The translations under genes and the position numbers were made by a program. From Spinellus fusiger (lineage: Eukaryota > Mucoromycota > Mucoromycetes > Mucorales > Phycomycetaceae): a stretch of 64,000 bases of DNA. The notes under the pieces were generated by a model, which was not told where the DNA came from, did no database searches, and was given only the letters and a program-made list of their open reading frames with translations. Of the stretch, positions 24,681 through 35,782 are shown one piece after another. Within the stretch, counting starts at the first letter, position 1; the number at the start of each line of letters is the position of its first letter. Where the stretch lies: positions 186,001 to 250,000 of the forward strand of contig JALLLS010000024.1 of NCBI GenBank assembly GCA_025094145.1, given 5' to 3'.

Positions 24681-25123
24681 ATGGCTCCCGTCAAGACTAA
24701 CTCTGTTGCCGCCAAGAAGTCCAAGTTCGTCATTGACTGCTCTGGTCCTGCCAACGACAAGATCTTTGATGCCGCTGCCTTTGTAAGTGTCCTTTTGCTA
24801 CTGCTATAAAGTGCCCAAAAGACAATGCGATATTTATCCCTGTCTTGTTCGCTCTATAGGAAAAGTACCTCCACGACCGTATCAAGGTTGAGGGCCGCAC
24901 CAACAACTTGACTGAAGCCGTCACCATTACCCGTGGTGCTGACAACAAGATCACTGTTGTTACTACCATTGCTTTCTCCAAGCGTTACCTCAAGTACCTT
25001 ACCAAGAAGTTCTTGAAGAAGAACCAGATCCGTGACTGGCTCCGTGTCATTGCCACTGACAAGCAGACCTTTGAATTGAAGTACTTCAACATCGCCAACG
25101 AGGAGGAGGCTGATGAAGAGTAA
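24681..25123 (+). CDS. RPL22: 60S ribosomal protein L22 (eL22), two exons
   Basis: Exons 24681-24782 and 24860-25123 give 121 residues, the usual eL22 size. The sequence shows [34 protein letters not shown] and [20 protein letters not shown], all hallmark eL22 stretches, and an acidic tail ending EEADEE. It is a structural protein of the cytosolic large ribosomal subunit. Codon use is strongly C/G-ending compared with neighbours, as expected for a highly expressed gene. A pyrimidine-rich leader precedes the ATG. Confidence 0.97.
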
Positions 25124-25950
25124 ATCTGCTCTCTTTTTCTTCCCCTGTGAAAAAACACCATTTTAATAAACTGTTATGAGAATGGGGGAGGTTGCTAAGT
25201 TTGGGTGAGATGAGAACGAACCCGCTGAGCTATTTCTTGTTTATTTTCATTTGCTCACAAATCACAATCTCTGTTGAATGTCTCTTACTCCATGCACTAG
25301 ACAGGCCGTGTGTCTGGCATGGCAGGTATCTTATAAAAAGGTAAACAAAAAAGTTTTCTAGTTCTTGTCCCTCTTCAGAAGCCCCTTGAAATAAGGCGAC
25401 CAAGGCCAAGGAGTGTCCAATAGATAGACAGTCACTATTTTAAAAATAAATACCACACTAATAATAAACAAGTCACAACAAAACAAACATTGTCAGTACG
25501 TATGTGGTTGTGTGTGGAGCTGTCCCTGTGCTATGTTTCTATAAACTGCTTTTGTCCCTGTGTTGTGTTTCTTATAGACCTTTTTCTTTTTTTTTCTTTT
25601 TTCTTTTTTTTTTCTTTTTTCTTTTTGTGATTTTCCTTGAGCGACCATCTTTGTGTGAATCTCACCAGTAAAATAAAACAGATGCCACTGTTGATTTGCT
25701 CAAAATTGTCTGATTGGTTGTCCGATAGCAGTGCAATGAATCCCACCACAGCCCATGGCCTTATTACCTTGTTGTGCCTCTTTTACTCTAAAGACTTGTA
25801 ACAAAAACAAAACAAAAAAGGCTCATTGATTTGCCATTTTTCAGCCAAAACATCCTCCCTTTATTCTTCTTTTTCTTTCTCTTTTTACCCTCTTTTTTTT
25901 CCCATTATTTAGTTTTTACCAGGGTTCTAACTTGTGTTTGGCATCCAATC
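25124..25950. other. Intergenic region
   Basis: eL22 3' flank (AATAAA near 25165) and a poly-pyrimidine stretch at about 25575-25625. An open frame from 25831 merges with the next gene but its first 40 residues are Phe-rich low complexity, so they are not taken as coding. Confidence 0.5.
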
Positions 25951-27192
25951 ATGATGAGACTGTTGGTGCTTTGCTCGATTGTCATCTTTCTCTCATGTCC
26001 GTCTGTTACTGCAGCATCAAAAGCGACGCCTACTGCGATGCCTGAATATGTGTTATCTGTAGCTCAACCTTCGATATTCCACCCATCTGAAAGCCATACG
26101 TCTGCACAGCCATCTCGGTCTTTCTCACCTACCATTACCAACCCACCGCCACTACCGACACCACTGACACCTCCTTCTCTCTCTTTACGAACAACAGCCA
26201 ACAGTTTGAGAAGACGAGAAGACATAAGCGATAATGAAGACAAGAAGAAAGCAAAAACAACACATAGTAGTGCCATCCGTTCAATGACAGATACTGAAGG
26301 AAAAACCATTATTGTCACTACCATTATCATCATATCTGACCCAGATCCTGACCAAGTCTATCACGCTATGGAAGGTGGAGACAGCTCTAAAGGAACAAAA
26401 GTAGATACATCTGGTCAAAGTCAGCCCAACGATCCCAACGGTGGGGGTACTAACACAGACTCAAATGATCCTGCATTAGAAGAAAAGATTCAACGCAAGC
26501 AAAGCGAATTACAGCGCATGGTGACAATTGCCTCTCTTGTGGGTAGTCTTGGTGGCATTTCTGTAATAGCAGCCACCATTATTCTTGTACGTATGCGCAC
26601 AAAGAAGCGAAATTCAAGAAATCAGTTACTGGAAGAGGCCAGAGACTCGACATTATTTCTACATGAATTAGAGAACGGCACTCATCATGGGCACGATGCC
26701 AACGCCAATAATAGCCATGGAGAGGGCGGGGACGAGGGCGGAGGCGGAGGTGAGAATGGAGACAATCAGCCTCCCATGGCCATACCCTCGGCACCTCCTG
26801 TGTCTGATGCATCGATTGCCAGCTGTCTCAATAGCACAGGCTATGAGGCATCTCCACATCGTCAGTCTCTTTCCACACAACTCCAGGGAAACTCACCCGT
26901 TCCTTCTGCACCAACAATGAAGGAATTGGATGGACTGGCGAGTGACTATTGTCGACTCCCTGTTTTATTCTCTGAACAGAGCACTTCATCCCCCTCCCAC
27001 CACCATGCTATAGCTGAATCTTCTTCACATTCTACCTGTTTTCATTGTAAACCGCTGGGTCCATCTGTTTCACCTGAAATCCCTCCACCTGCTTACACAG
27101 CCTGTGCACCATGCGCACCTTGTACGCCCTGTGCACCACCCTTCTATTTGCTACCCTCCGAGACCCTAGAGAGCAAAGCACCCACAGAATAG
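25951..27192 (+). CDS. Single-pass membrane protein with disordered Pro-rich tail
   Basis: An uninterrupted 413-residue frame. The start chosen (25951, or the next codon 25954) begins a clean signal peptide (MRLLVLCSIVIFLSCPSVTA); the frame is open to 25831 but that extension is Phe-rich. A Pro/Ser/Thr-rich ectodomain follows. A transmembrane helix (VTIASLVGSLGGISVIAATI, about residues 230-255) is followed by a basic stop-transfer sequence (RMRTKKRNSRN). The cytoplasmic tail is His/Gly/Asn-rich and contains PPPAYTA, a PPxY-like motif that can bind Rsp5/Nedd4-type WW domains, and a Cys-Ala-Pro repeat (CAPCAPCTPCAP). The type I layout recalls fungal wall-stress sensors, but no family is recognised. 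Confidence 0.65.
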   Translation: MMRLLVLCSIVIFLSCPSVTAASKATPTAMPEYVLSVAQPSIFHPSESHTSAQPSRSFSPTITNPPPLPTPLTPPSLSLRTTANSLRRREDISDNEDKKKAKTTHSSAIRSMTDTEGKTIIVTTIIIISDPDPDQVYHAMEGGDSSKGTKVDTSGQSQPNDPNGGGTNTDSNDPALEEKIQRKQSELQRMVTIASLVGSLGGISVIAATIILVRMRTKKRNSRNQLLEEARDSTLFLHELENGTHHGHDANANNSHGEGGDEGGGGGENGDNQPPMAIPSAPPVSDASIASCLNSTGYEASPHRQSLSTQLQGNSPVPSAPTMKELDGLASDYCRLPVLFSEQSTSSPSHHHAIAESSSHSTCFHCKPLGPSVSPEIPPPAYTACAPCAPCTPCAPPFYLLPSETLESKAPTE

Positions 27193-29085
27193 CAGTAGTC
27201 CATTTGTTTTCTTCCCTCCACAAATAGCTACTCCACAACACATCCCCCACTCTATTAGGGGATGAAGGAGCGGGGCGACTGGTTTCCCTTTCTCTAAAGT
27301 TAAATATTTGTACATTGATTTACTATTACTTTTTGCATTCCTTACTCTTACCCATATAGACTGATATCTATCTTTCTATCTTTCTACTATTTATTTACGT
27401 TACATTTATTCCCTTCATTTCATTTATACCTACTACTGGATTACATTTCTGATAGGTAGACCTGTTTGAATACACACACACGCTTTCTTATTCACACAAA
27501 CAAACAAAGTGTTGGCAGTTGATTGATGCCATTCTTATTTATTTATTCTCTTTTATTTATTCTCTTTTATTTATTTATTTACTTGGCTGTGCCTATTGAT
27601 TGTACAACAATAAACACTACCAATGGAGAGAGAAATAAAGACAAATAATAATAAAAACCCTTATACTCATTATCATCAACGGATTCAAAATCACATACTC
27701 TATCCATTGTCAATGTCAATAGATAGGATTTGATGGCCTATAATTTATCACTAAAATGCAACCAAACAATCACTAAAAAGGCACAATCATTGATCTACAG
27801 TGGTTTTAATAGTTGAATGCTGGGGGTGGTACTCCATCTTAATTTTACTTGATAGGCCAGACTATCATCTTACACAGGAGGCATTATTATTATCTGGTGT
27901 ATAATTTACCATCAATAATACCCATCTAAAGATCAAAGTCTCTCATTCATCTTGGTCACTATTTTCTCGTTTTAGTCCATAGGAGAGAGTTTTTTCTGAT
28001 CATCACTCAGCCATAAATCTCAATTTAGTCATAGTAATTTCCAGGTATTCTGTACACTTGTAAGACTAGATTCGTATTATAGTTTATTGTTTAACTAATC
28101 ATCTTAAGTCTTCTGGCCTTCTGCTGTGAAAGGTTGGTTTAGACTCAGGACTTCTCAAGACAAATTTATTCAAAGGCAGGCAAAACATCTTATCTACTTA
28201 TCTATTGAACTTGGCTCACACTATTCTCTGTCATTTTCTCCTCTCACTCTTGTAATTGACAGTATCTTTTATGCGCCAACACATTTTTTTTTATTATTAT
28301 TATTATTCTTGCTCTTGTTCTTGTTCTTATTATTATATTAAACCCTATTAAAATAAAGACTATACTTTATGAGTAGATGAAATAATAAGAATAATTGTAA
28401 TTGTAACAATAATAATAATAATAATAAACACCTGGAAATAAAATGCTTTGAACTACATGTCTGTCTGTCAATCTAAAAAGAACGTTGGAGGACTTCCCCT
28501 TACATGTTCTTCTCAGCCTTAATATAGCTAATGGTGTAAGCAGACCACCATTCTTCTTTACTAGAGAAAAATACATCCTTTATTTTGAATTATATTTTGG
28601 TAATTTTAGGAAACAATTTCTTCGATAATACAAATCTAGCCTAAAAAGTTTATTTACCTCACTGATGGATAAATCTAATTGAAAACACTCAAGTTATGTT
28701 ACCATTAATTAGATAAAAGATACTGATCTAGACAATAGCGCTAAGTTGTAGATCCATGTCGCAATCGTTGGTATAATACTCTAAATTTAATAAGAAAAGA
28801 AACTAGAGTATATCATCAGCTATGAAGGCTTACATGAAGTAGCCGTGTTGGAATATCTCTGATGTTTAAAAACAAACAAAAGATAAATACAAATACAAAA
28901 AATAAAAATAAAAATAAAAATAGAGGGGAAGCAATATGCTAATGATCAACGAATCAGTGAGCACCTTTAGAAATATGCTGGCACTATAAGGCCACTAATA
29001 CTTCCAGGAAAGTAAGTTAATAGTACAGTATTACCATGGACTTTTTTATTATTATGTCTTTAGGACACCTTTAGAATAATAATAA
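27193..29085. other. Intergenic region
   Basis: No coding frame supported. Contains ATTT-rich runs (27530-27580), TTA/TTG runs near 28290-28335 and an ATA run near 28405-28430. Confidence 0.5.
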
Positions 29086-29266
29086 TGTTCAGAAACGACC
29101 AGGGACAAGATGTGTGTTTGGTAATAAAAGAGTTGTATTTATCAAAGCTCTATACTACAACAATTACAACTACTTATATACTTTTCAGAACATGTTAATT
29201 TAATCTAATTCTTCAATAACAATATCTCTTGGAATGTGCGGGTTGATTTCCTCAATATTTTTAACA
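29086..29266. repeat. Solo LTR-like repeat, family B
   Basis: Begins TGTTCAGAAACGACCAGG and matches the repeat at 54419-54620 in direct orientation for most of its length. It ends in AAT-rich low-complexity sequence, so its 3' border and target duplication cannot be fixed. From 29267 to 29911 nothing further is recognised. Confidence 0.6.
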
Positions 29267-32200
29267 ACAATAATAAAAATAAAAATAAAAATAAAACAAT
29301 GTGTTTGAAAAGAGTTTTCTTTTTTCTTCTTTATCACTGATAGTATTCATCAAAATCCAACTTAATAAACAACATAATTTACTCTTTAACTATAGGTTCT
29401 ATCGAAATTTTCGGCCTGATTCTTATATAGCTAACAGTTACAGTACACTCTTTGCTTGGGTGATGAGATGGATTTTATTCTGACAGTGCGATAATAATGT
29501 GTGGACTCTATCTTTGTCATTTTAGTTAGTTTGATAAAGCCAAAAATGGCAGATTGGTACTAATGTTCTTATTACTATTTTTGAACAAAAGGTAGAAAAC
29601 GTTAATTTTTCCAAATCTCCGGTTATTCGATCACATATCAGAGATAATAATTTTACTTCATGATATACCTTGGGTATAGCTTATTCGTAGCATAAATATT
29701 AGCTAGTTTGTTGTACTATTAAATATATGTTTATTTTTTCAATAGAATAGAGTCTATATATTTACAATATAATGCCTTTAGTAACATATTGATGGTTTTG
29801 TAACTTCGTCGATCTAGTTTTATGACGCAGATATACCAAAGGGTGTTACACAAACTACGATTATTCTTATGAAACATATATTTTGCATGCAAAATATACA
29901 GCATGAATAGTACACACCAGGAGATTTTTCTGGCCTTTAAGCGATGATATCTTCGCCCTTTAAAATCGAAAATTTCTTGCCTTTTATGAAACTTCATTTA
30001 AAACAAAAGGTTTGCGGATATCAAAAATAATATTTCTTTTTGTGGATACCTCAATATCAAATTGTATTATTAGTAAAATATATTGTTTATGGATAAAATT
30101 GTTTATTATAATAATGTAGCTAATGATATATTATGACTATAGCTACTGCCTAAGTGAACACCCTCTTATCAATAGAATCCACACCCTAAAGGCCTTGTGC
30201 TTTATCCTTGGGAGATAGATAAATATGCTCAGGAGTATACCCTAGACAGCCTAGACACCTTAGACAGTATAGAAGGAAAAAGACCACTTGAGGCTGACTT
30301 GAGAAAGAGTCTTAACTTATCTAATAACAGAAGAGTGTATTAGTAATAATTCAATAAGAGAGATAGTATGCTTACCTTGTACTTAATACTTGTCTTGTGA
30401 ATAATAAGCCATGTTTTATCTATTGGAAGAAGAGTCAGTACTATGTCTTGTAGATTTCAATGAGCTCAAGCCCAGATAAAGACACTGCTTACCTTTTTAT
30501 CACTAGAATAGTCCTTGGTAGTGTCTACAACTTCTCTCTATTGTTTCTCTTTGTTAATAATGGCACAATACCTTGCTCAGTTATGCTCATCTTGACAAGT
30601 GCTTGGGTGCTAAGTTGTATGTGCAGTGTGGGAGATAACAAAAGGAGGAGAATATCAAAACAAATAATTCCTCTCTCTCTATTCTGGTAACGTATACATT
30701 TTAGTCTTCACTCATAAAATTCACAAGTCAAAATTCACGTCAAATTCACAGATCAAACAATTCACACTCTATTTGCCTTGAACCTAAAGGACAGTATTAG
30801 AAACAATACCCTGTTATCATTAAGTATTATTGTTAATAACAGTTACAATAAGATAGTTGTTGAAGTGATTATGGATATAGATTCAGTAAATGGCTATACA
30901 TTTGTTAATATAACTGACATTGGTTCTATTTTATGGACAATAATCACTAGAGTTAACTCTATAAATTCTGTAATACATCTTTCTTAAGCAGTGTTATGTT
31001 GCAAATACTGTGGGCTTATAGATAGCACATGTTAAACATTAAATGCAGTGATTGACTTGCAATGTCAGGTTTACTTCTTCCTTTTATCCAACTTTATATT
31101 GTTTAATTAAACAGTCCATAGTCAATGCCAAGACACACAGGACCTCGTAAGGCTGGTTACTCATACGGAGATTGACAGAAAAGAGAAGGGTATGAAGTGA
31201 CAGAAGGCAAACTAATGGTTGTAATAATAATAGTACCCTATGGGAATACAGAAAGAAAACAAATCGAGAACAAGAAACAGTCAGCTGTCCAAGTCCTTAA
31301 AGCTTATCTTGTTTATACTCTAGAAAGCTATTTGGATTAAAGTCTATTTTATTAAGAATGTAGACCATTACACTTTTTATATTAGTTTGGCATTTCTTTT
31401 ACTATGAATTTGACTATGAATTTGACTATTTTGCTATTCTCAATTAATAGCTATGGCTTTCATAGAACATCCAAGCAGACTGGGAAGGGTAACTGTCCTA
31501 TCCTACAGTGTGTATAATCTTGGTCCCGTATTTCAAGGCCATACAAATCAATAAAGTGATTTCATTGTAAATAAAGTTTATCTCTTCCCTTGAAATATAC
31601 ATAGGACAAGAGGAGGAAATCTATCTCTGAATTTACTGAGATGTTATTATCGTATAGCTTTGATCCCTATAGCTTAAAGATATATTTATATATAAAAGTA
31701 ACCTCAAAATCCATACTATGTAACTTTGTAAAATATATCCTTTATTCTGTAATAAAGGGCACTGTGGTTATCAATAGGACCACTAGAGAGATTCATCCGT
31801 AGTTGTTCGGTCTCTAGCGGGGACAAAGAAATAGAGTATTAGTACAATGGCTAGTCTAGGGAAATCAAAGAGGGTACATGAACAGGGACACAACACACGA
31901 TTTGATCACAACTGGTAACTAGGCAACTGTTCTTTAAGGAATTCTTTTCTTTCTAGAATGTTGTTATAGTCTGTATTGCTTTGGTAGTTCTGATTAAGCA
32001 AATGACTTGTGAAAATTCGATTTGTTCTCTTCTGTTTGGATATAAACACCGGCTAATTACACTGTCTGTTGTTCTTCATAACTTCTACCCTCTTTAACTT
32101 GTTTGTTTTTGTCTGGCACATAAACCAACAGTTGTGATCTGGTGAGTGTTTGTGTATGTTTGTTATGTCTGACATATTGGTCAGTTTCTATTGTATATTC

Positions 32201-32355
32201 TTTTATTTTAATAAACCCAGTGAACCAGCTACAAAGGCAAGAAGGTGCCAGTGCAAGGGTAATATGACATACATAGAGAGTACATTAATACATCTCGAAC
32301 TAATTATTCTTACTACTATTCTATTATTAAAAAGGGGTATTGGCACCTAAAAGGA

Positions 32356-32805
32356 TTGGAGTACGATCCTACCAAGCTGCCAGTCATTGCCTATGGCACA
32401 GGAATGAAAGGAAAGGATGCTACCAAGTTCAAAGGCCATCGTGTTGGTTTGACAAGAATTTTATATCAATCATTGAAAAAGAGACAAAAGAGTGGTGATC
32501 TTCTTCTGGTTGATGTCGATGAGTTCTTTATATCGAGGGTAAGCATGATTGACCTCTCACTTAATATAAAATGCTCTTCTAACAGTTACTCTGTTTTGTT
32601 TTCTTTTTTTGTTCTCAAGATCTGCCATACTTGCAACACAAATATCCTCACTGAGGTATTAGTGAATTTCAACAATATCCGCGCTTGCCAAAATTCCGGA
32701 ATTGTTTGGAACAGAGATGTGAATGCATCAAAGAATATCTATACGATTGCAGAAGAGGCTTTGAATGGTCGCCACCGACCAGCTCCTTTCTGTCGAGAAG
32801 CATAG
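32356..32805 (+). pseudogene. Fanzor-like (eukaryotic TnpB) nuclease, C-terminal part
   Basis: Two exons (to 32538, and 32620-32805) join in phase across an 81-bp intron. The product reads LPVIAYGTGMKGKD, GHRVGLTRILYQSLKKR, VDVDEF, then a zinc-ribbon region beginning CHTC and a RuvC-III-type motif, WNRDVNASKN, ending NGRHRPAPFCREA. This order is that of Fanzor/TnpB C-termini as I know them. The second zinc pair is damaged (CQNS where CxxC is expected), and residues FIS stand where RTS-like residues are usual. The N-terminal domains and the RuvC-I Asp are not found upstream, so this is a remnant. The other two copies have also lost the catalytic Asp (NRN) and zinc Cys residues. Confidence 0.7.
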
Positions 32806-33016
32806 ATACTCTTTGATGCATTCATATCATATATCGCCACATCGAAAGTGGTTTCCTTCGGGATTCAGATATTTACAGGTAAATCTACATAATAATCTTT
32901 ATTTAAGAACTAACATGAATACATTTCACTTTTTTTGCTCCTTTTCAAATCGATGTCATTTTTAAACAATTGTATTTCGACTATTTCTTTTTACATCCTA
33001 AAGACCTCCTGGTGTG
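32806..33016 (+). ncRNA. Candidate guide-RNA region at the Fanzor element right end
   Basis: TnpB and Fanzor loci usually encode their guide RNA at the element end downstream of the nuclease. Here about 210 bp between the stop codon and the right end is almost identical in three copies (32806-33016, 33744-33956, and 35783-35995 inverted), although the coding part is decaying in two of them. It contains a small potential hairpin, CCACATCGAAAGTGG. The RNA role is inference only. Confidence 0.25.
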
Positions 33017-33028
33017 TAAGCCAGTCTA

Positions 33029-33956
33029 CACACCAAGAGATTTTTCTGGTCTTTAAGCGGTGATATCTCCTTCCTTTCTGGGTGAGCTAATTTTTACCCT
33101 TTTATGGAACTGTAATTAAAATCAAAAGGTCTGCGGATATCTAAATTATTATTTCTTTTTGTGGATACCTCAATATCAAATTGTATTATCAATAGAATAT
33201 ATTGTTTATGAATAAAATTATTGATGGATAATATTGTTTATTGTAATAATATAGCTAATAATACTGTAGCTAAAAATATACTATTACTATAGCTACTGCT
33301 GTTCTAGGTATATTCCCTCATAGCAATAGAATCTATACCCTAAAAGCCTTGTACTTTATTCTTGGGAGATAGATAACTATGCTCAGGAGCATATCCTAGA
33401 CAGTATAGATAGTATAGAAGACTACTTGGGACTGACTTGAAAGGAGTCTTTACTTACCTAATAATAATACATTGAGTGTCTTGTGGAATAAAATGAGCTT
33501 AGGCCCAGATGAAAAGCTCTTCTAACAGTTACTCTGTTTTCTTTTGTTGTTCTCAAGATCTGCCACACTTATAACACAAACAGCCTCACCAAAGTATTAG
33601 TAAATTGCAACAGTATTCACGCTTGCCAAGGTTATTGAATGATCTGGAATAGGAATATGAATGTATCAGAGAATATCTATACAATCACAGAAGAGGCTTT
33701 GAATGGTCGCCACCGACCAGCTCCTTTCTGTAGAAAAGAATAGATACTCTTTGATGCATTCATATCATATATCGCCACATCGAAAGTGGTTTCCTCTGGG
33801 ACTCAGATATTTACAGGTAAATCTATATAATAATCTTTATTTAAGAACTAACATGAATACATCCCACTATTTTTGCTCCTTTTCAAATCGACTTATCATT
33901 TTTAAACAATTGTAGTTTGACTATTTCCTTTTATATCCTAAAGACCTCCTGGTGTG
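33029..33956 (+). mobile_element. Fanzor-family element, 0.93-kb deletion derivative
   Basis: Both ends are like those of the copy just upstream (CACACCAAGAGATTTTTC... and ...CTCCTGGTGTG, TA on each side at 33027-33028 and 33957-33958). The middle is deleted: the left end joins the Fanzor intron region near 33500. The coding remnant has lost the zinc Cys residues and reads WNRN in place of WNRD. It lies 10 bp from copy 1 in the same orientation and ends 54 bp before the MYG1 start. Confidence 0.75.
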
Positions 33957-34010
33957 TAATGGTAAATTTGTATGATAAACAAGTCACGTCTGCATTGTTT
34001 ATTGTCGATC

Positions 34011-35636
34011 ATGCAAAGAATTTCACGTAGTATCTTCTCTGGTAACATTCTCAATTCAATGTCAAAGGTAAATTGTGTTTTAGAAGGTTAACACCGTCAT
34101 ATCCATACTTTAGTGACTAATACTTTGTTTCTAAACAATTTTAAAGCTTATTGGAACACATAGCGGTCATTTTCACTGGTAAAAGCCAGAATAAACACCA
34201 TACATATGCACTAGAAGACTCATTATGTTGCCGTTTATCTTATGCTTGATACTAGTGACGAAGCCTTAGCAGTATGGATGCTTAGACAGACAGATGCCTT
34301 CAAGGACGCCAGCCTTGTGCGTACTCGTGATCCTGCTAAACTCGCTGAAGCTGATGTTGTCGTCGATGTCGGTGGTGTTTATGATCCTTCCCAGCACAAG
34401 TACGACCACCACCAGGTAATAATGAGAGTATAGTCTTGATTAGAGATAAACTCAATAATTTGTTTTTTCTTTCTTTCTTTATGTATATAAAGCGTGGCTT
34501 CGTTGAGACATTTGATGAGAAGCACTCGACTAAGCTCAGCTCTGCTGGTTTAGTGTACAAGTGAGTAATTGAAAGAGTGATGTCTTGAAGATTTACTTTA
34601 TGCTTATCTTTATTGAATTTTTTTATAGGCATTTTGGCCGTGAGGTTATTGCCAACCTCACCAGCAAGCCTGAGAATAGCGAAGAGATTGAAACAATTTA
34701 CCAAAAAATCTACAATGTAAATCTAGATACACTTTTTTTGTCTCAAAACATAGTTGCTGATTCTTTTACTCTATTCTAGGATTTTATTGAAGCATTGGAT
34801 GCCAATGACAACGGTATCAGTGCATACCCCAGTGATCTCACCCCTCTGTTCAAGGAGAGCCCTACTAGCTTGCCTTCACGTGTTGGCCAAAAGAACCCTG
34901 CATGGAACGAGGAGCTTACTGATCCTGAGATTGATGCTCGCTTTGTAGAGGCATCCAACATGGCTGGTGGAGAGTTGAAAGATCATATTCATGGTTTGAC
35001 ATCTTCATGGCTCCCTGCTCGCAGCTTGGTTGTCGATGCATTGGAACATCGTAATGAGGTTCATTTGTCTGGTCGCATTCTCGCACTTGAACAGTCATGT
35101 CCCTGGAAAGAGCATTTGATGGACTTGGAGAACGAGCGTGGTTTGACAGGAGACAAGAGCATCTTATATGTATTATACCCTGAATCTAAGCCCGAGGGTA
35201 ACTGGCGTATTCAGTGCGTACCTACTCGTCCCACAGGTTTCGAGAACCGAAAGAGCTTGCCTGAAAGGTAATATACATCTGTCTACATGTCTTTTGTGCA
35301 GTAAATAGAGGCTCACTTTGTTTTTCTTTGTAACTAGCTGGAGAGGTTTCCGTGACGGTGAATTGAGCCAGATCTCAAGCGTAGAGGGTTGTATATTTGT
35401 CCACGCAGGAGGGTAAGTCTTGATTTATAATTATAATAATGCTACTAACTTATCGCCTTTTCTCTTTCTTTCCCTGTGTATGTCTTGCTTCTGCAGTTTC
35501 ATTGGTGGTATGTATTTAATGAATGCGTATACATTTCTTTTCAGTTATTTTTATTTATTAATTGTACCTTTTATTTGCAGGTAACAAGTCTCGTCATGGC
35601 GCTTATGAGATGGCTAGACTCTCTTTAGATTTGTAA
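34011..35636 (+). CDS. MYG1: MYG1-family exonuclease (UPF0160), nine exons
   Basis: Exons: 34011-34067, 34147-34178, 34256-34415, 34493-34560, 34629-34716, 34780-35267, 35338-35412, 35497-35507 and 35581-35636, closing to 344 residues. Family motifs: LIGTHSGHFHCDEALAVWML, VRTRDP, VVVDVGGVYDP, KYDHHQRGF (DHH-like) and FVHAGGFIGGNKSR near the end. MYG1 is a metal-dependent 3'-5' RNA exonuclease reported in mitochondria and nucleolus. The first Met gives a basic, Ser/Arg-rich presequence (MQRISRSIFSGNIL); a second in-frame Met at 34059 starts just before SKLIGTHSG, so alternative starts could give two locations. Exon 8 is only 11 nt. The gene lies between inverted Fanzor-family copies. Confidence 0.92.
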
Positions 35637-35782
35637 ATACAGCCTTTATTTATAAAACAAAAAGTAAATAAAATGAATTATTTTTGGTGTCTTCAGGCTT
35701 GATTTAGCTAAACATGAGGTACTGGAATATAGCTCTTGTGTTTGTTCCATATCTTATATGTATAAATGTATGCTAAAGACTA

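Larger units (their letters stand above)
29913..33016 (+). mobile_element. Fanzor-carrying element, left copy 1
   Basis: The left end begins CACACCAGGAGATTTTTC after TA (29911-29912). The right end reads ...AGACCTCCTGGTGTG before TA (33017-33018), so the ends are short inverted repeats with a TA target as in Tc1/mariner elements. The 3.1-kb interior carries a Fanzor-like C-terminal coding part near its right end. The left two-thirds show no clear ORF but recur in the copies at 35783-38550, 46.8-48.0 and 50.4-51.8 kb. Confidence 0.75.

Noticed and set aside
30460..30690. 76-residue open frame found in several repeat copies
   Set aside because: Conservation follows the repeat family as a whole; no motif, and one copy is shortened by a stop, so coding is not supported.
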